Shown here one piece after another: positions 9,378 to 22,568 of a stretch of 64,000 bases of DNA. Numbering within the stretch: the first letter of the stretch is position 1; each line of letters starts with the position of its first letter. Below the pieces are notes generated by a model. That model worked only from the letters and a program-made list of their open reading frames with translations, was not told where the DNA came from and ran no database searches. The stretch spans positions 2,271,975 through 2,335,974 of the forward strand of contig NZ_AP019841.1 of assembly GCF_007990445.1 (NCBI RefSeq), given 5' to 3'. The position numbers and the translations under genes were made by a program. This stretch comes from Leptotrichia wadei (lineage in GTDB: Bacteria > Fusobacteriota > Fusobacteriia > Fusobacteriales > Leptotrichiaceae).

Positions 9378-9428
9378 TTACTTAGCATCATAAATCATTC
9401 CTGCTATCATTTTTTCTTTTTCTGTCAT
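9378..9428 (-). pseudogene. Remnant of a sugar O-acetyltransferase (maa/lacA-like) start
   Basis: After a good ribosome site (GGAAGGGAGA) an ATG at 9428 opens a 16-residue frame, MTEKEKMIAGMIYDAK, then a stop. This closely matches the conserved N-terminus of maltose/galactoside O-acetyltransferases (MTEKEKMLAGxLYDA). Nothing further of the enzyme is visible downstream, so it is a deletion remnant. The flanking parts of 9281-9525 are AT-rich without genes. Confidence 0.6.
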
Positions 9429-9525
9429 CTGCTCTCCCTTCCTGAACTTTCTATCTTTTTTCTATTTCTACTCTCATTTTATCACGCTTTTCTTTTATTT
9501 CCCAAATCATTTTCTTTAATTGAAT

Positions 9526-9561
9526 AAAAAAATATACCCCAATCAATTAAGATCGAAGCAT
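9526..9561 (-). terminator. Intrinsic terminator of bglA
   Basis: On the minus strand ATGCTTCGATC pairs with GATTGGGGTAT (11 bp including G-U pairs) around a TTAATT loop and is followed by seven T. It lies 120 bases after the bglA stop and resembles the terminator at 8182-8211 in loop and inner stem. Confidence 0.75.
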
Positions 9562-9683
9562 TTTTTTATCTTTTTACAAAACATTTTTCATACTTGTAAT
9601 TTTTTATACATTTGTAAATAAATATTTTTATTATTACTTAACTTTTATATCTAAATTACTTGTAAAAATTTTAATTTTGAACA

Positions 9684-11144
<1,461 letters not shown>

Positions 11145-11216
11145 TTAAAATCAAAAGCAAAATTAGAAATATCTCCAGTATATAATTAATCTTAAAATAA
11201 AAACTATAAAATAAAC

Positions 11217-11280
11217 AAAAAAACAAAACTAAAAGGGGAAAATATTCATTAAGAGCCATTCCCCGCCATTTCAGTTTTGT
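11217..11280 (-). terminator. Leader terminator of bglA
   Basis: On the minus strand ACAAAACT pairs with AGTTTTGT, with inner GGGGAA/TTCCCC pairing, followed by seven T, about 110 bases before the bglA start. Its left arm overlaps the RAT sequence, so the two structures exclude each other. Confidence 0.8.
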
Positions 11281-11302
11281 CTAATCCAAATAGCAATAAT
11301 CT
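11273..11302 (-). promoter_or_regulatory. RAT element (BglG/LicT-type ribonucleic antiterminator)
   Basis: The 30-base minus-strand segment begins AGATTATTGCTATTTG and ends TAGACAAAACT. It matches the RAT consensus pattern (GGATTGTTACTG...CAGGCAAAACC) in position and in the AAAAC end. An antiterminator protein with PRD domains would stabilise it and prevent the overlapping terminator. Confidence 0.7.
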
Positions 11303-11344
11303 AAAATTTACAAGTTTATAATTTCACATATTCTTTACATAGTA

Positions 11345-11372
11345 ATTATACCCTAACTTTTTCATTTGTCAA
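11345..11372 (-). promoter_or_regulatory. Promoter of the bglA leader
   Basis: TTGACA at 11367-11372 and TATAAT at 11345-11350 on the minus strand, 16 bases apart; transcription would begin about 35 bases before the RAT element. Between this promoter and the insertion element at 11576 nothing else is recognisable. Confidence 0.8.
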
Positions 11373-11738
11373 TAGAAATTTAGTTTTTATATTTATCTAT
11401 TTTTTACAAATTTATTTCCTAAAATTTATTATATTCGTAAAACAGAACAATCACAAAAAACTTGAAAAATCTAAAAAACTGATTTTTTAAAAGACTCAAA
11501 TTAATATCAAAAATTTTTATCAATTTATTTATTTTACTTCATAAATTAAGGATTTCCATAAAGAAAAAATTTTAACAAAAAGATAGCAAGAAGTCTCCAA
11601 CTTCTACAAGTGGGAAATGAATTGCTTTTTTTGTAAAAAAAATTGAAAAAAGGATACATCCATGATACAATTTTTGTATAAAATATCGAAGAGAAATAAT
11701 TAAAAAATATATTAAAAATCAAAAGGAGGTGTAATTTT

Positions 11739-12836
11739 ATGAAATATAATTTAGCATTCAAATACAGGATTTATCCAAATAAGGAACAAGAATTGTTGAT
11801 AAATAAGACTTTTGGATGTGTTCGTTTTGTTTACAATACGATTTTGTATGCTGCGAATAAATTTTATGGAGAAACTGGAAAAAATAAAATAATCACACCT
11901 GCCAGTTTGAAAAGTGAAAATCAATTTCTAAAAGAAGTAGACAGTCTAGCACTTTCAAATGCTCAATTGAATGTAAAACGATCGTTTACGAATTTTTTTC
12001 AAAAGAGAGCGAAGTTTCCAAAGTTCAAATCTAAAAAGAATAGTATTAAAAGTTACACGACAAATTGTGTGAATAATTCAATACGAATTGAGGAAAACAA
12101 ATATTTGGTTTTGCCAAAATTGAAAAAAGTTAAATTAAAATATCATAGAGAAATACCGAAGGATTACAAGATAAAGTCAGTAACATTGACAAATAGCAAT
12201 GGAAATTACTATGTTTCTGTTTTGACAGAATTTGAAAAAGAAATTCAAAAAATGTCAAGTAATGATAAAGTGATTGGACTTGATTTTTCGATGTCTGAAT
12301 TATTTGTCAGTTCTGAAAACCAAAGGGCTGATTATCCAAGATATTTTAGGATGTTGGAGAAAAAATTGAAGAAATTACAGAAATCGTTATCAAGAAAAGT
12401 GAAATTTTCTAAAAATTGGTATAAACAAAAAATGAAAATATCAAGATTGCATGAGTATATCAAAAATTGCCGAAAGGATTTTTTGCATAAATTATCGAAA
12501 AAATTGTCTGAAGAATACAATGCCGTGGTTGTTGAGGATTTGAATATGAAAGGGATGAGCCAGGCATTAAATTTTGGGAAAAGTATAGGAGATAATGGGT
12601 GGGGAATGTTTTTGAGGATGGTTGAGTATAAACTGATGTTTTTAGGGAAACAATTTTTGAAGATAGATAAGTGGTTTCCGTCATCGAAAACTTGTAGTAG
12701 ATGTGGAAACGTTAAAGAGAAACTGAAATTATCAGAAAGAAGTTATAAATGTGAGTGCTGTGGAATTGAGATTGATAGGGATTATAATGCGGCACTGAAT
12801 ATAAAAGATATTGGAAAAGAAATGTTGAAATATTAG
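11739..12836 (+). CDS. tnpB: RNA-guided endonuclease TnpB (IS605 OrfB family), copy 1
   Basis: A 365-residue TnpB, ancestor-type of Cas12 nucleases, guided by an RNA from the element's right end to cut sites next to the TAM. The N-terminal helix-turn-helix-like region begins MKYNLAFKYRIYPNKEQE. All three RuvC acids are present: Asp in VIGLDFSMSE, Glu in AVVVEDLNMKGM and Asp in EIDRDYNAALNI. The zinc ribbon has CSRCG and CECCG. AAAGGAGG precedes the ATG. It is nearly identical to the copy at 62652, with scattered substitutions such as FYGE/IYEE. Confidence 0.95.
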   Translation: MKYNLAFKYRIYPNKEQELLINKTFGCVRFVYNTILYAANKFYGETGKNKIITPASLKSENQFLKEVDSLALSNAQLNVKRSFTNFFQKRAKFPKFKSKKNSIKSYTTNCVNNSIRIEENKYLVLPKLKKVKLKYHREIPKDYKIKSVTLTNSNGNYYVSVLTEFEKEIQKMSSNDKVIGLDFSMSELFVSSENQRADYPRYFRMLEKKLKKLQKSLSRKVKFSKNWYKQKMKISRLHEYIKNCRKDFLHKLSKKLSEEYNAVVVEDLNMKGMSQALNFGKSIGDNGWGMFLRMVEYKLMFLGKQFLKIDKWFPSSKTCSRCGNVKEKLKLSERSYKCECCGIEIDRDYNAALNIKDIGKEMLKY

Positions 12837-12839
12837 GAA

Positions 12840-12947
12840 ATAAAAAAACAGGGTAGGAACTGCCCGAAGAGCTTGGTAAATATATTTGGCTAGCAAAAGC
12901 AGATACTTCCCAAGAAGCTCCCGCTTCTAAAAGCGGGAGTAGTTCAC
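12840..12947 (+). ncRNA. Predicted omega/reRNA scaffold of tnpB copy 1
   Basis: The 3' end of the element forms GGGTAG/CTGCCC (12851-12865), a GAGCTTGG segment complementary to CCAAGAAGCTC, and the terminal CTCCCGC hairpin. TnpB guide RNAs normally span this region and continue into flanking DNA; the guide here would begin TAATACTTCTAAC. The first stem is preserved by base changes in the other two copies. Confidence 0.65.
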
Positions 12948-12981
12948 TAATACTTCTAACTTTAAAATCTGTAGTATATCT

Positions 12982-13305
12982 TTATTCTGCATAATCAAAA
13001 TCTTCTATTATTTTTTCCAGATTCCCCATAGTAAAATTTTTTTTCAAATATTCCAATTTTCTCTTCAGTTCCTTTTCCTTTTTAAATATTCCAAGTTTAT
13101 TTTCATATTCATCCAGTTTCTGAACTCCTTTTTTTATATTGTCAAAAACTGCTTGTCTTGTAACTCCACATTGTTCTGCAATTTCTGAAAGAGAACTGTT
13201 TTCCTCCAGATAAAGTTCTAAATATTCTCTCTTTTTCTTTGGAAAAAGTTCGCTATAATAGGAAAATAATACAGAATATTTTAAAAAATCATCTAATTTA
13301 TCCAT
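12982..13305 (-). CDS. ylxM: YlxM/UPF0122 family helix-turn-helix protein
   Basis: A 107-residue protein with a sigma-70 region 4-like helix-turn-helix (SLSEIAEQCGVTRQAVFDNIK, residues about 39-59) and a charged coiled C-terminal half. YlxM normally accompanies ffh/ftsY and is thought to modulate the signal recognition particle; here ffh is absent and it follows a TPR gene by 17 bases, suggesting cotranscription. GGGAG lies upstream of the ATG with an 11-base spacer. Confidence 0.85.
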   Translation of the reverse strand: MDKLDDFLKYSVLFSYYSELFPKKKREYLELYLEENSSLSEIAEQCGVTRQAVFDNIKKGVQKLDEYENKLGIFKKEKELKRKLEYLKKNFTMGNLEKIIEDFDYAE

Positions 13306-13322
13306 ATATTTTCAAACTCCCT

Positions 13323-14216
13323 TTATTTTTTTACTTTTTTTACAATTTGTTTTTTCCATACATACTTTTCCATTTTATTTTTATCAATTTTATTTTTCAC
13401 AATTTTTATTTTTTCTAAAATTGCTTTATAATTTTCATTTTCAATTCCAAAAACATCCTTAGAAATTTTTTCACATTTTTCTAGCAATTCCAACGTCTTT
13501 TTATAACTTTTATTTTCAAAATAAGCATTTATAAAATTATTCAAAATATTTAAATAGAGATTACTGCCTTCTCCAACTCGTCTCTTTAATATTTTCAACA
13601 CTTCATCTACTATATTTTCTGCCATTTTTTTTTCATCAAGTTTCAAATAAGGCTTTACCATATTGCTCAATATAATTGCTCCCTGAATTTCACTATCTTC
13701 CAGATCCTGCAATATTATCAAACTTTTTTTTTGCCATTTCACCGAATCCTGATACCGACCATTTTCCTCATAAAAAAGCCCCAAATTATTACAAATTCCA
13801 GCAAATATATATCCATTTTGAAAATTATTCTTTTTATAAATTTTTATCGCCTTATGATATTTTTCCTCAACTTTTTCATAATTCTTCATAACTCTGTAAA
13901 CCTCAGCAAGATTAGCATTACAAGTCACATACGGAAGACTGTTTTCACCATAAATCTCCAAAATAATATTTTCCGCCTTCGTCAATAATCTTACCGACTC
14001 ATCAAATTTCCCCACATATTTCAACGCATTCCCCAATTCCGTCAAAATTTTCGCATTTTCTTCACTCTCCTGCCCAAAAATTCTTCTAAACAATACCCTC
14101 AATTCCCTCAAAACCTCAATTTCTTTCTCAATTTCCCCGCTATTCAAATACTCTTCCCTTTTCACAAGCAATTCCTGAATCCTATTTTCTTTTACTTCCT
14201 TTTCTTTCCCAGTCAT
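13323..14216 (-). CDS. Tetratricopeptide-repeat protein
   Basis: A 297-residue soluble, lysine/glutamate-rich helical protein. Several TPR-like units are visible, for example LTELGNALKYVGKFDESVRL near residue 70, CNANLAEVYRVMKNYEKVEE near 112 and ICNNLGLFYEENGRYQDSVK near 155. These are protein-interaction scaffolds; no enzymatic domain or signal peptide is seen. GAGGG precedes the ATG. It forms a two-gene unit with ylxM. The specific partner is unknown. Confidence 0.75.
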   Translation of the reverse strand: MTGKEKEVKENRIQELLVKREEYLNSGEIEKEIEVLRELRVLFRRIFGQESEENAKILTELGNALKYVGKFDESVRLLTKAENIILEIYGENSLPYVTCNANLAEVYRVMKNYEKVEEKYHKAIKIYKKNNFQNGYIFAGICNNLGLFYEENGRYQDSVKWQKKSLIILQDLEDSEIQGAIILSNMVKPYLKLDEKKMAENIVDEVLKILKRRVGEGSNLYLNILNNFINAYFENKSYKKTLELLEKCEKISKDVFGIENENYKAILEKIKIVKNKIDKNKMEKYVWKKQIVKKVKK

Positions 14217-14250
14217 TTATAATTTCCCTCTTTTTAAATTTTTTTATTTT

Positions 14251-14358
14251 ATATTCAAATTTATTTTAAATTAAACTGCTAAAAATTATATGAATTTAAG
14301 AGTTAACTAAAATAGTCACAGTTTTTAAGTTCAGTTTTAAGACAATTTTACTATATAT
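14251..14358 (+). repeat. Dispersed intergenic repeat, copy A
   Basis: Carries TTTTAAATTAAACTGCTAAAAATTATAT, then AAAATAGTCACAGTTTTTAAGTTC and AGTTTTAAGACAATTTTACTATA split across the block, matching copies B, C and D. The outer ends are imperfect inverted repeats of each other. Confidence 0.6.
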
Positions 14359-14720
14359 TCAAATCCCTTTAACAAATGTTCTCGACAACTCCATTTTTTT
14401 GAAATAACTTATCAACAATTCAATATTAACCACTTTTTTTATTTAACTATTATATTCATCCCCATTTAAAAGCCAAAAATTACATTCTATTTATTTTTCT
14501 TTCAATCTTTTGTAAAAAATTTATAACAAATTAACTATCTAAATAAAAAATAGTATTAACCTCACCATATCAATATTATTTATAATATCATAATTTTTTA
14601 AATAAATCTAATTTTTTTCCTTTAGGAAAGAGTAAAAATTTTGGAGAATGATTAAAAAAATTATATTTTTAAATAATTTAACTTTCTATAAAATATAATA
14701 ATTAATTTCATAAATTTAAA

Positions 14721-14938
14721 TATATAGTAAAACTATCTTAAAACCGAACTCAAAAACTATGATTATGACTATTTGCTTAAAACCTAGATCTATAGTTTAT
14801 ACTATTCTCCGTTTAAAAAGCGAATATTTATTTTAATTATTTGAAAATAAATATCAGGTTTAATCTGCTAAAAAGATTTATAAAATATTCGTTATTCAAA
14901 TGGGGTTTAGTATTAATTTTAAATGGATTCGAGTATAA
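14721..14938 (-). repeat. Dispersed intergenic repeat, copy C, with internal expansion
   Basis: The left side (TATAGTAAAACTATCTTAAA and CAAAAACTATGATTATGACT) and the right side (TTTTAAATGGATTCGAGTATA) match copies A and B in reverse, but about 120 extra AT-rich bases lie between them. The rest of 14217-15000 contains no gene. Confidence 0.5.
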
Positions 14939-15000
14939 TAAAAAAAATATTTTATTTTATCTTCAATCAAAAAAATACACAAAAAAATATAATAATAGAT

Positions 15001-15021
15001 AAAAAAAACTCCGCTAAGGAG
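15001..15021 (-). terminator. Terminator of rRNA operon 1
   Basis: A short CTCC/GGAG stem followed by eight T on the minus strand, 45 bases after tRNA-Asn; an equivalent structure follows the second operon. Confidence 0.6.
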
Positions 15022-15065
15022 AATACGACATGACAAAAATAAATTCAATTCTGCAAATAAAAAAA

Positions 15066-15142
15066 TGGCGTCCCCGGTTGGACTCGAACCAACGACCCTC
15101 TGATTAACAGTCAGATGCTCTAACCGGCTGAGCTACGGAGAC
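15066..15142 (-). tRNA. tRNA-Asn (GTT)
   Basis: Cloverleaf with acceptor pairs GTCTCCG/CGGGGAC, anticodon loop CTGTTAA (anticodon GTT), GGTTCGAACTCC T-arm and encoded CCA. It is the last gene of the rRNA operon, 16 bases after 5S. Confidence 0.97.
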
Positions 15143-15158
15143 ACACATATTTAAAAAA

Positions 15159-15272
15159 GTTTGGCAACTACCTATCTTCCCAGGACGAATCCAAGTATTT
15201 TAGGCACTAACAGACTTAACTGCCGGGTTCGAAATGTTTCCGGGTGTATCCCTGTCGTTATCATCACCAAAC
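15159..15272 (-). rRNA. 5S ribosomal RNA, operon 1
   Basis: About 114 nt beginning GTTTGGTGATGATAACGACA and ending GTAGTTGCCAAAC, whose ends pair; the central CCCGGAAACATTTCGAACCC region is typical of 5S. Confidence 0.93.
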
Positions 15273-15334
15273 TAGATATATATACTGTCCATTAAGACAA
15301 TGAGAAATAAATAGCAGCAGCAAAAGATTATCTT

Positions 15335-18236
<2,902 letters not shown>

Positions 18237-18340
18237 AATAACTTTTACTCTAGTTTAGTTATAATCTTTTACCTACTATTCATTTCCCATTGTCCTAACA
18301 GTTATAAAGATATATAAAGAAGCAGTGCTTGTTTCTCCTT

Positions 18341-19857
<1,517 letters not shown>

Positions 19858-20003
19858 TATAGACATATATTTAAATTTCACCTAATTAGTCTTGACGTTA
19901 TCTTTTTCAAGATACTTGACTTTATTGATTATACACTTAATTGCTTCTTTATGTTATTAATATCTCTATTGTCCGTTGATACATTTTCGTATCGACAAGA
20001 TAT

Positions 20004-20032
20004 ATATTATCATAAAAGAAAATGTTTGTCAA
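20004..20032 (-). promoter_or_regulatory. Promoter of rRNA operon 1
   Basis: TTGACA at 20027-20032 and TAATAT at 20004-20009 on the minus strand, 17 bases apart, about 145 bases before the 16S 5' end. The same promoter occurs at 29129-29157. The region 20046-20534 beyond it is AT-rich and shows no gene. Confidence 0.7.
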
Positions 20033-20534
20033 CTACTTTTTTGAAATTTTTTTCAAATTTTCTCAATTTTATTCTTGCATTATATTAGTTATACAAGTTT
20101 TGAATCCCATTTTTTCCTTATTATATTACTATCAATACACTATTGATACTATATTGTTTTATTTTTTTAAAACAATTAATCAAAAATTAATTTTATGTTT
20201 TTTTAATAATATAAGATCAATTATTTCCTTTGTTTAAAGACTTCAATCCACTTTTTAAGTTTTTCTTTAATTTTATTTTAATATTAATTGTTGTTAAGAA
20301 TCCTTTGTCATTAGTGCTTTAAACAGGATTTAATAAAAAATAAAATATACTCTAATATTTTTTGATATATTATGATACAATACTTTAAATTAATTTATCT
20401 GTTTAATTAAGATTATTTGAGAAAATATTTAGGTATTTATAGAAAAGAGAGGTGATCTGAGAAATACTGAATATTGATTCAAAATTGAATATTTAAATTA
20501 ATAAAAAAGAATTAAAAAATGGAGGGATTAAATT

Positions 20535-20912
20535 ATGGAAAAAATATTGAAGGATTTTATTTATTTTACAGATAATGAAAATATTGAAAAATTGAACAAT
20601 GAGATGTGTAAAAATTTTTATTTGAAAAAGGAAGAAATTAAAGACAAGAATATTAAAAAAGTTCAATTTGATAATCTGACATTTGGAATTTATTTTTCTA
20701 AAGCTGATGATAATAAAGGAAGAATACTTGTTTTAAAAAATAAAAAGAAAATAAAATGCGGGCATTTTTCTATAAATGGAGTAAAAAAGGAATTTTATAC
20801 TGATTTATATTTTCTAATTTTACATAATAATGAAAAAGAAAAAAATATTATTTTTGAAGAACTTATTGAGAAAATTTTGGGAGTTATTAAAATAAAAGAG
20901 TTAAACTTATAA
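20535..20912 (+). CDS. Hypothetical protein, 125 residues
   Basis: Not recognised. A lysine- and glutamate-rich soluble protein starting MEKILKDFIYFTDNENIEK, with a beta-rich middle (FGIYFSKADDNKGRILVLKN) and a helical C-terminus (FEELIEKILGVIKIKELNL). No signal peptide or membrane segment. GGAGGG precedes the ATG. It stands alone on the plus strand between rRNA operon 1 and glgC. Codon use and composition fit the surroundings, so it is probably a real gene. Confidence 0.55.
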   Translation: MEKILKDFIYFTDNENIEKLNNEMCKNFYLKKEEIKDKNIKKVQFDNLTFGIYFSKADDNKGRILVLKNKKKIKCGHFSINGVKKEFYTDLYFLILHNNEKEKNIIFEELIEKILGVIKIKELNL

Positions 20913-20933
20913 AATATAATAAATTTATTTTTT

Positions 20934-21034
20934 GAGAGTGTAAAAAAATATTAAAGAAATAAAATTTCTTGAAATTCTTATTTATCAAGAACTGTAGATT
21001 TACTACTACAATTTCACAAAAAATTTACACTCTC
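20934..21034. repeat. 101-bp element with 11-bp terminal inverted repeats
   Basis: GAGAGTGTAAA at the left and TTTACACTCTC at the right are exact inverted repeats; inside lie TTCTTGA/TCAAGAA and TGTAG/CTACA stems. It can fold as a branched RNA and, with the following ATTTTT, may act as a terminator for the hypothetical gene, or it may be a small non-autonomous transposon. The remaining 230 bases before glgC show no gene. Confidence 0.5.
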
Positions 21035-21268
21035 ATTTTTAAGTATTTAATATTTTTTGTGAGAGAATAAATAAAATATAATTTTTATTTTTTTATGAAA
21101 TTTAATATTTTAAAATAACATAGTACATCATTTTTATTTAAATAATCTCCAGTTTTGATAGATTTTATCTTGTAAAAATCAGATATAAAAATTTTTTTAA
21201 AAATAATTTGATTTTTTTAAAAATAGGGGTATACTTTAATTGTAAAGAATAAAAATGGAGGTATTTAT

Positions 21269-22522
21269 ATGAAAGTTTTAGCTATGATTTTAGCTGGTGG
21301 AAGAGGTTCAAGACTTGACATTCTATCAGAAAAAAGAGTTAAACCAAGTGTTCCTTTTGCTGGAAAATTTAGAATAATAGATTTTGCACTTAGTAACTGT
21401 TCAAATTCAGGTATTTACGATGTTGCATTACTTACTCAATATTTGCCATTATCATTAAATGAACATATTGGTTCTGGAAAACCTTGGGATTTTGACAGAA
21501 GAGATTCTAGCATTACAATGTTACAGCCACATGAAAAACTTGGTGGCAATTCTTGGTATCAAGGAACTGCCGATGCGATTAGACAAAATATTGACTTTAT
21601 TAAAAATAAAAATCCTAAATATGTATTAATTTTATCTGGAGATCATATTTACAAAATGGATTACAGATGGATGTTAAAGGAACATGAAGAAAATGATGCT
21701 GAATTGACAATAGCTGTACAACCTGTACCTATTGAAGAAGCAAGCAGATTTGGTATTTTTGAAGTTGATAAAGATAAAAAAATATTAAACTTTGAAGAAA
21801 AACCTGCAGAACCAAAAAGTAATTTAGCTTCAATGGGAATTTATATTTTCAACACTGATTCTTTATTAGAATATCTTGAAAAATTAGAAAATAGCGATTT
21901 AGATTTTGGAAAACATGTTATTCCTTCAATGATTCAAGAAGATAGAAAAGTTTATGTTCACACTTATGACAGTTATTGGAAAGATGTAGGAACTTATGAT
22001 TCATACTTGGAAGCAAATTTAGACTTAATCAAAAAATCTGAAGAAGTTGGAATTAACTTGTACGACCAAGGATGGAAAATTTATACAAGAAGTGAAGACT
22101 TAGCGCCAGTAAGAATTGGAGTTACAGGAAGTGTTCAAAATTCATTAATCTGTAATGGATGTAAAATTGAAGGAAGTGTTGAAAATTCAGTATTAGGACC
22201 AGGTGTTACTGTTAGAAAAGGGGCAACTGTTAGAAATAGTATAATTTTTTCTGGAACTTATGTAGATGAAAATTCTCACTTAGATACTATTATTGCCGAT
22301 AAAAAGACATATATTGGTAAAAATTCATTTATAGGAAATGGAAATGCAAATATTCCAAATAAGGAACGTCCAGATTTATTATCTTCAGGAATTACAGTTA
22401 TTGGAAAAGGTGTAGTTATACCTGATGGATCAATTGTTGGTAAAAATGTAAGAATTTTTGCTGGAGTAAAAGTACATGATGACAATAGATTAATAGAACC
22501 AGGAGAAACTATTAAATGGTAA
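21269..22522 (+). CDS. glgC: Glucose-1-phosphate adenylyltransferase
   Basis: Makes ADP-glucose from glucose-1-phosphate and ATP, the committed step of glycogen synthesis. The 417-residue product has the nucleotidyltransferase start ILAGGRGSRLDILSEKRVKP, then FALSNCSNSGI, GTADAIRQN and LSGDHIYKMDY. A C-terminal left-handed beta-helix with hexapeptide-like repeats (residues about 290-400) follows. GGAGG precedes the ATG. It is followed 46 bases later by glgA and forms a glgCA unit without glgB or glgP here. Confidence 0.97.
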   Translation: MKVLAMILAGGRGSRLDILSEKRVKPSVPFAGKFRIIDFALSNCSNSGIYDVALLTQYLPLSLNEHIGSGKPWDFDRRDSSITMLQPHEKLGGNSWYQGTADAIRQNIDFIKNKNPKYVLILSGDHIYKMDYRWMLKEHEENDAELTIAVQPVPIEEASRFGIFEVDKDKKILNFEEKPAEPKSNLASMGIYIFNTDSLLEYLEKLENSDLDFGKHVIPSMIQEDRKVYVHTYDSYWKDVGTYDSYLEANLDLIKKSEEVGINLYDQGWKIYTRSEDLAPVRIGVTGSVQNSLICNGCKIEGSVENSVLGPGVTVRKGATVRNSIIFSGTYVDENSHLDTIIADKKTYIGKNSFIGNGNANIPNKERPDLLSSGITVIGKGVVIPDGSIVGKNVRIFAGVKVHDDNRLIEPGETIKW

Positions 22523-22568
22523 TCTAATTGTTTAATATAAGAAATTTTTTTAATAAGGAGTGATTAAT

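Larger units (their letters stand above)
11576..12947 (+). mobile_element. IS200/IS605-type element with tnpB only, copy 1
   Basis: Ends were set by comparison with the second copy (62538-63937). The left end begins just after TTTAA (11571-11575) with CAAAAAGATAGCAAG and an AGAAGT/ACTTCT hairpin. The right end carries the CTCCCGCTT/AAGCGGGAG hairpin and finishes at TTCAC, the same right cleavage pentamer known for ISDra2. TTTAA is a known target for IS605. There is no tnpA, so mobility would need a transposase in trans. A promoter (TTGAAA, 17 bases, TACAAT at 11643-11671) precedes tnpB. Confidence 0.85.
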
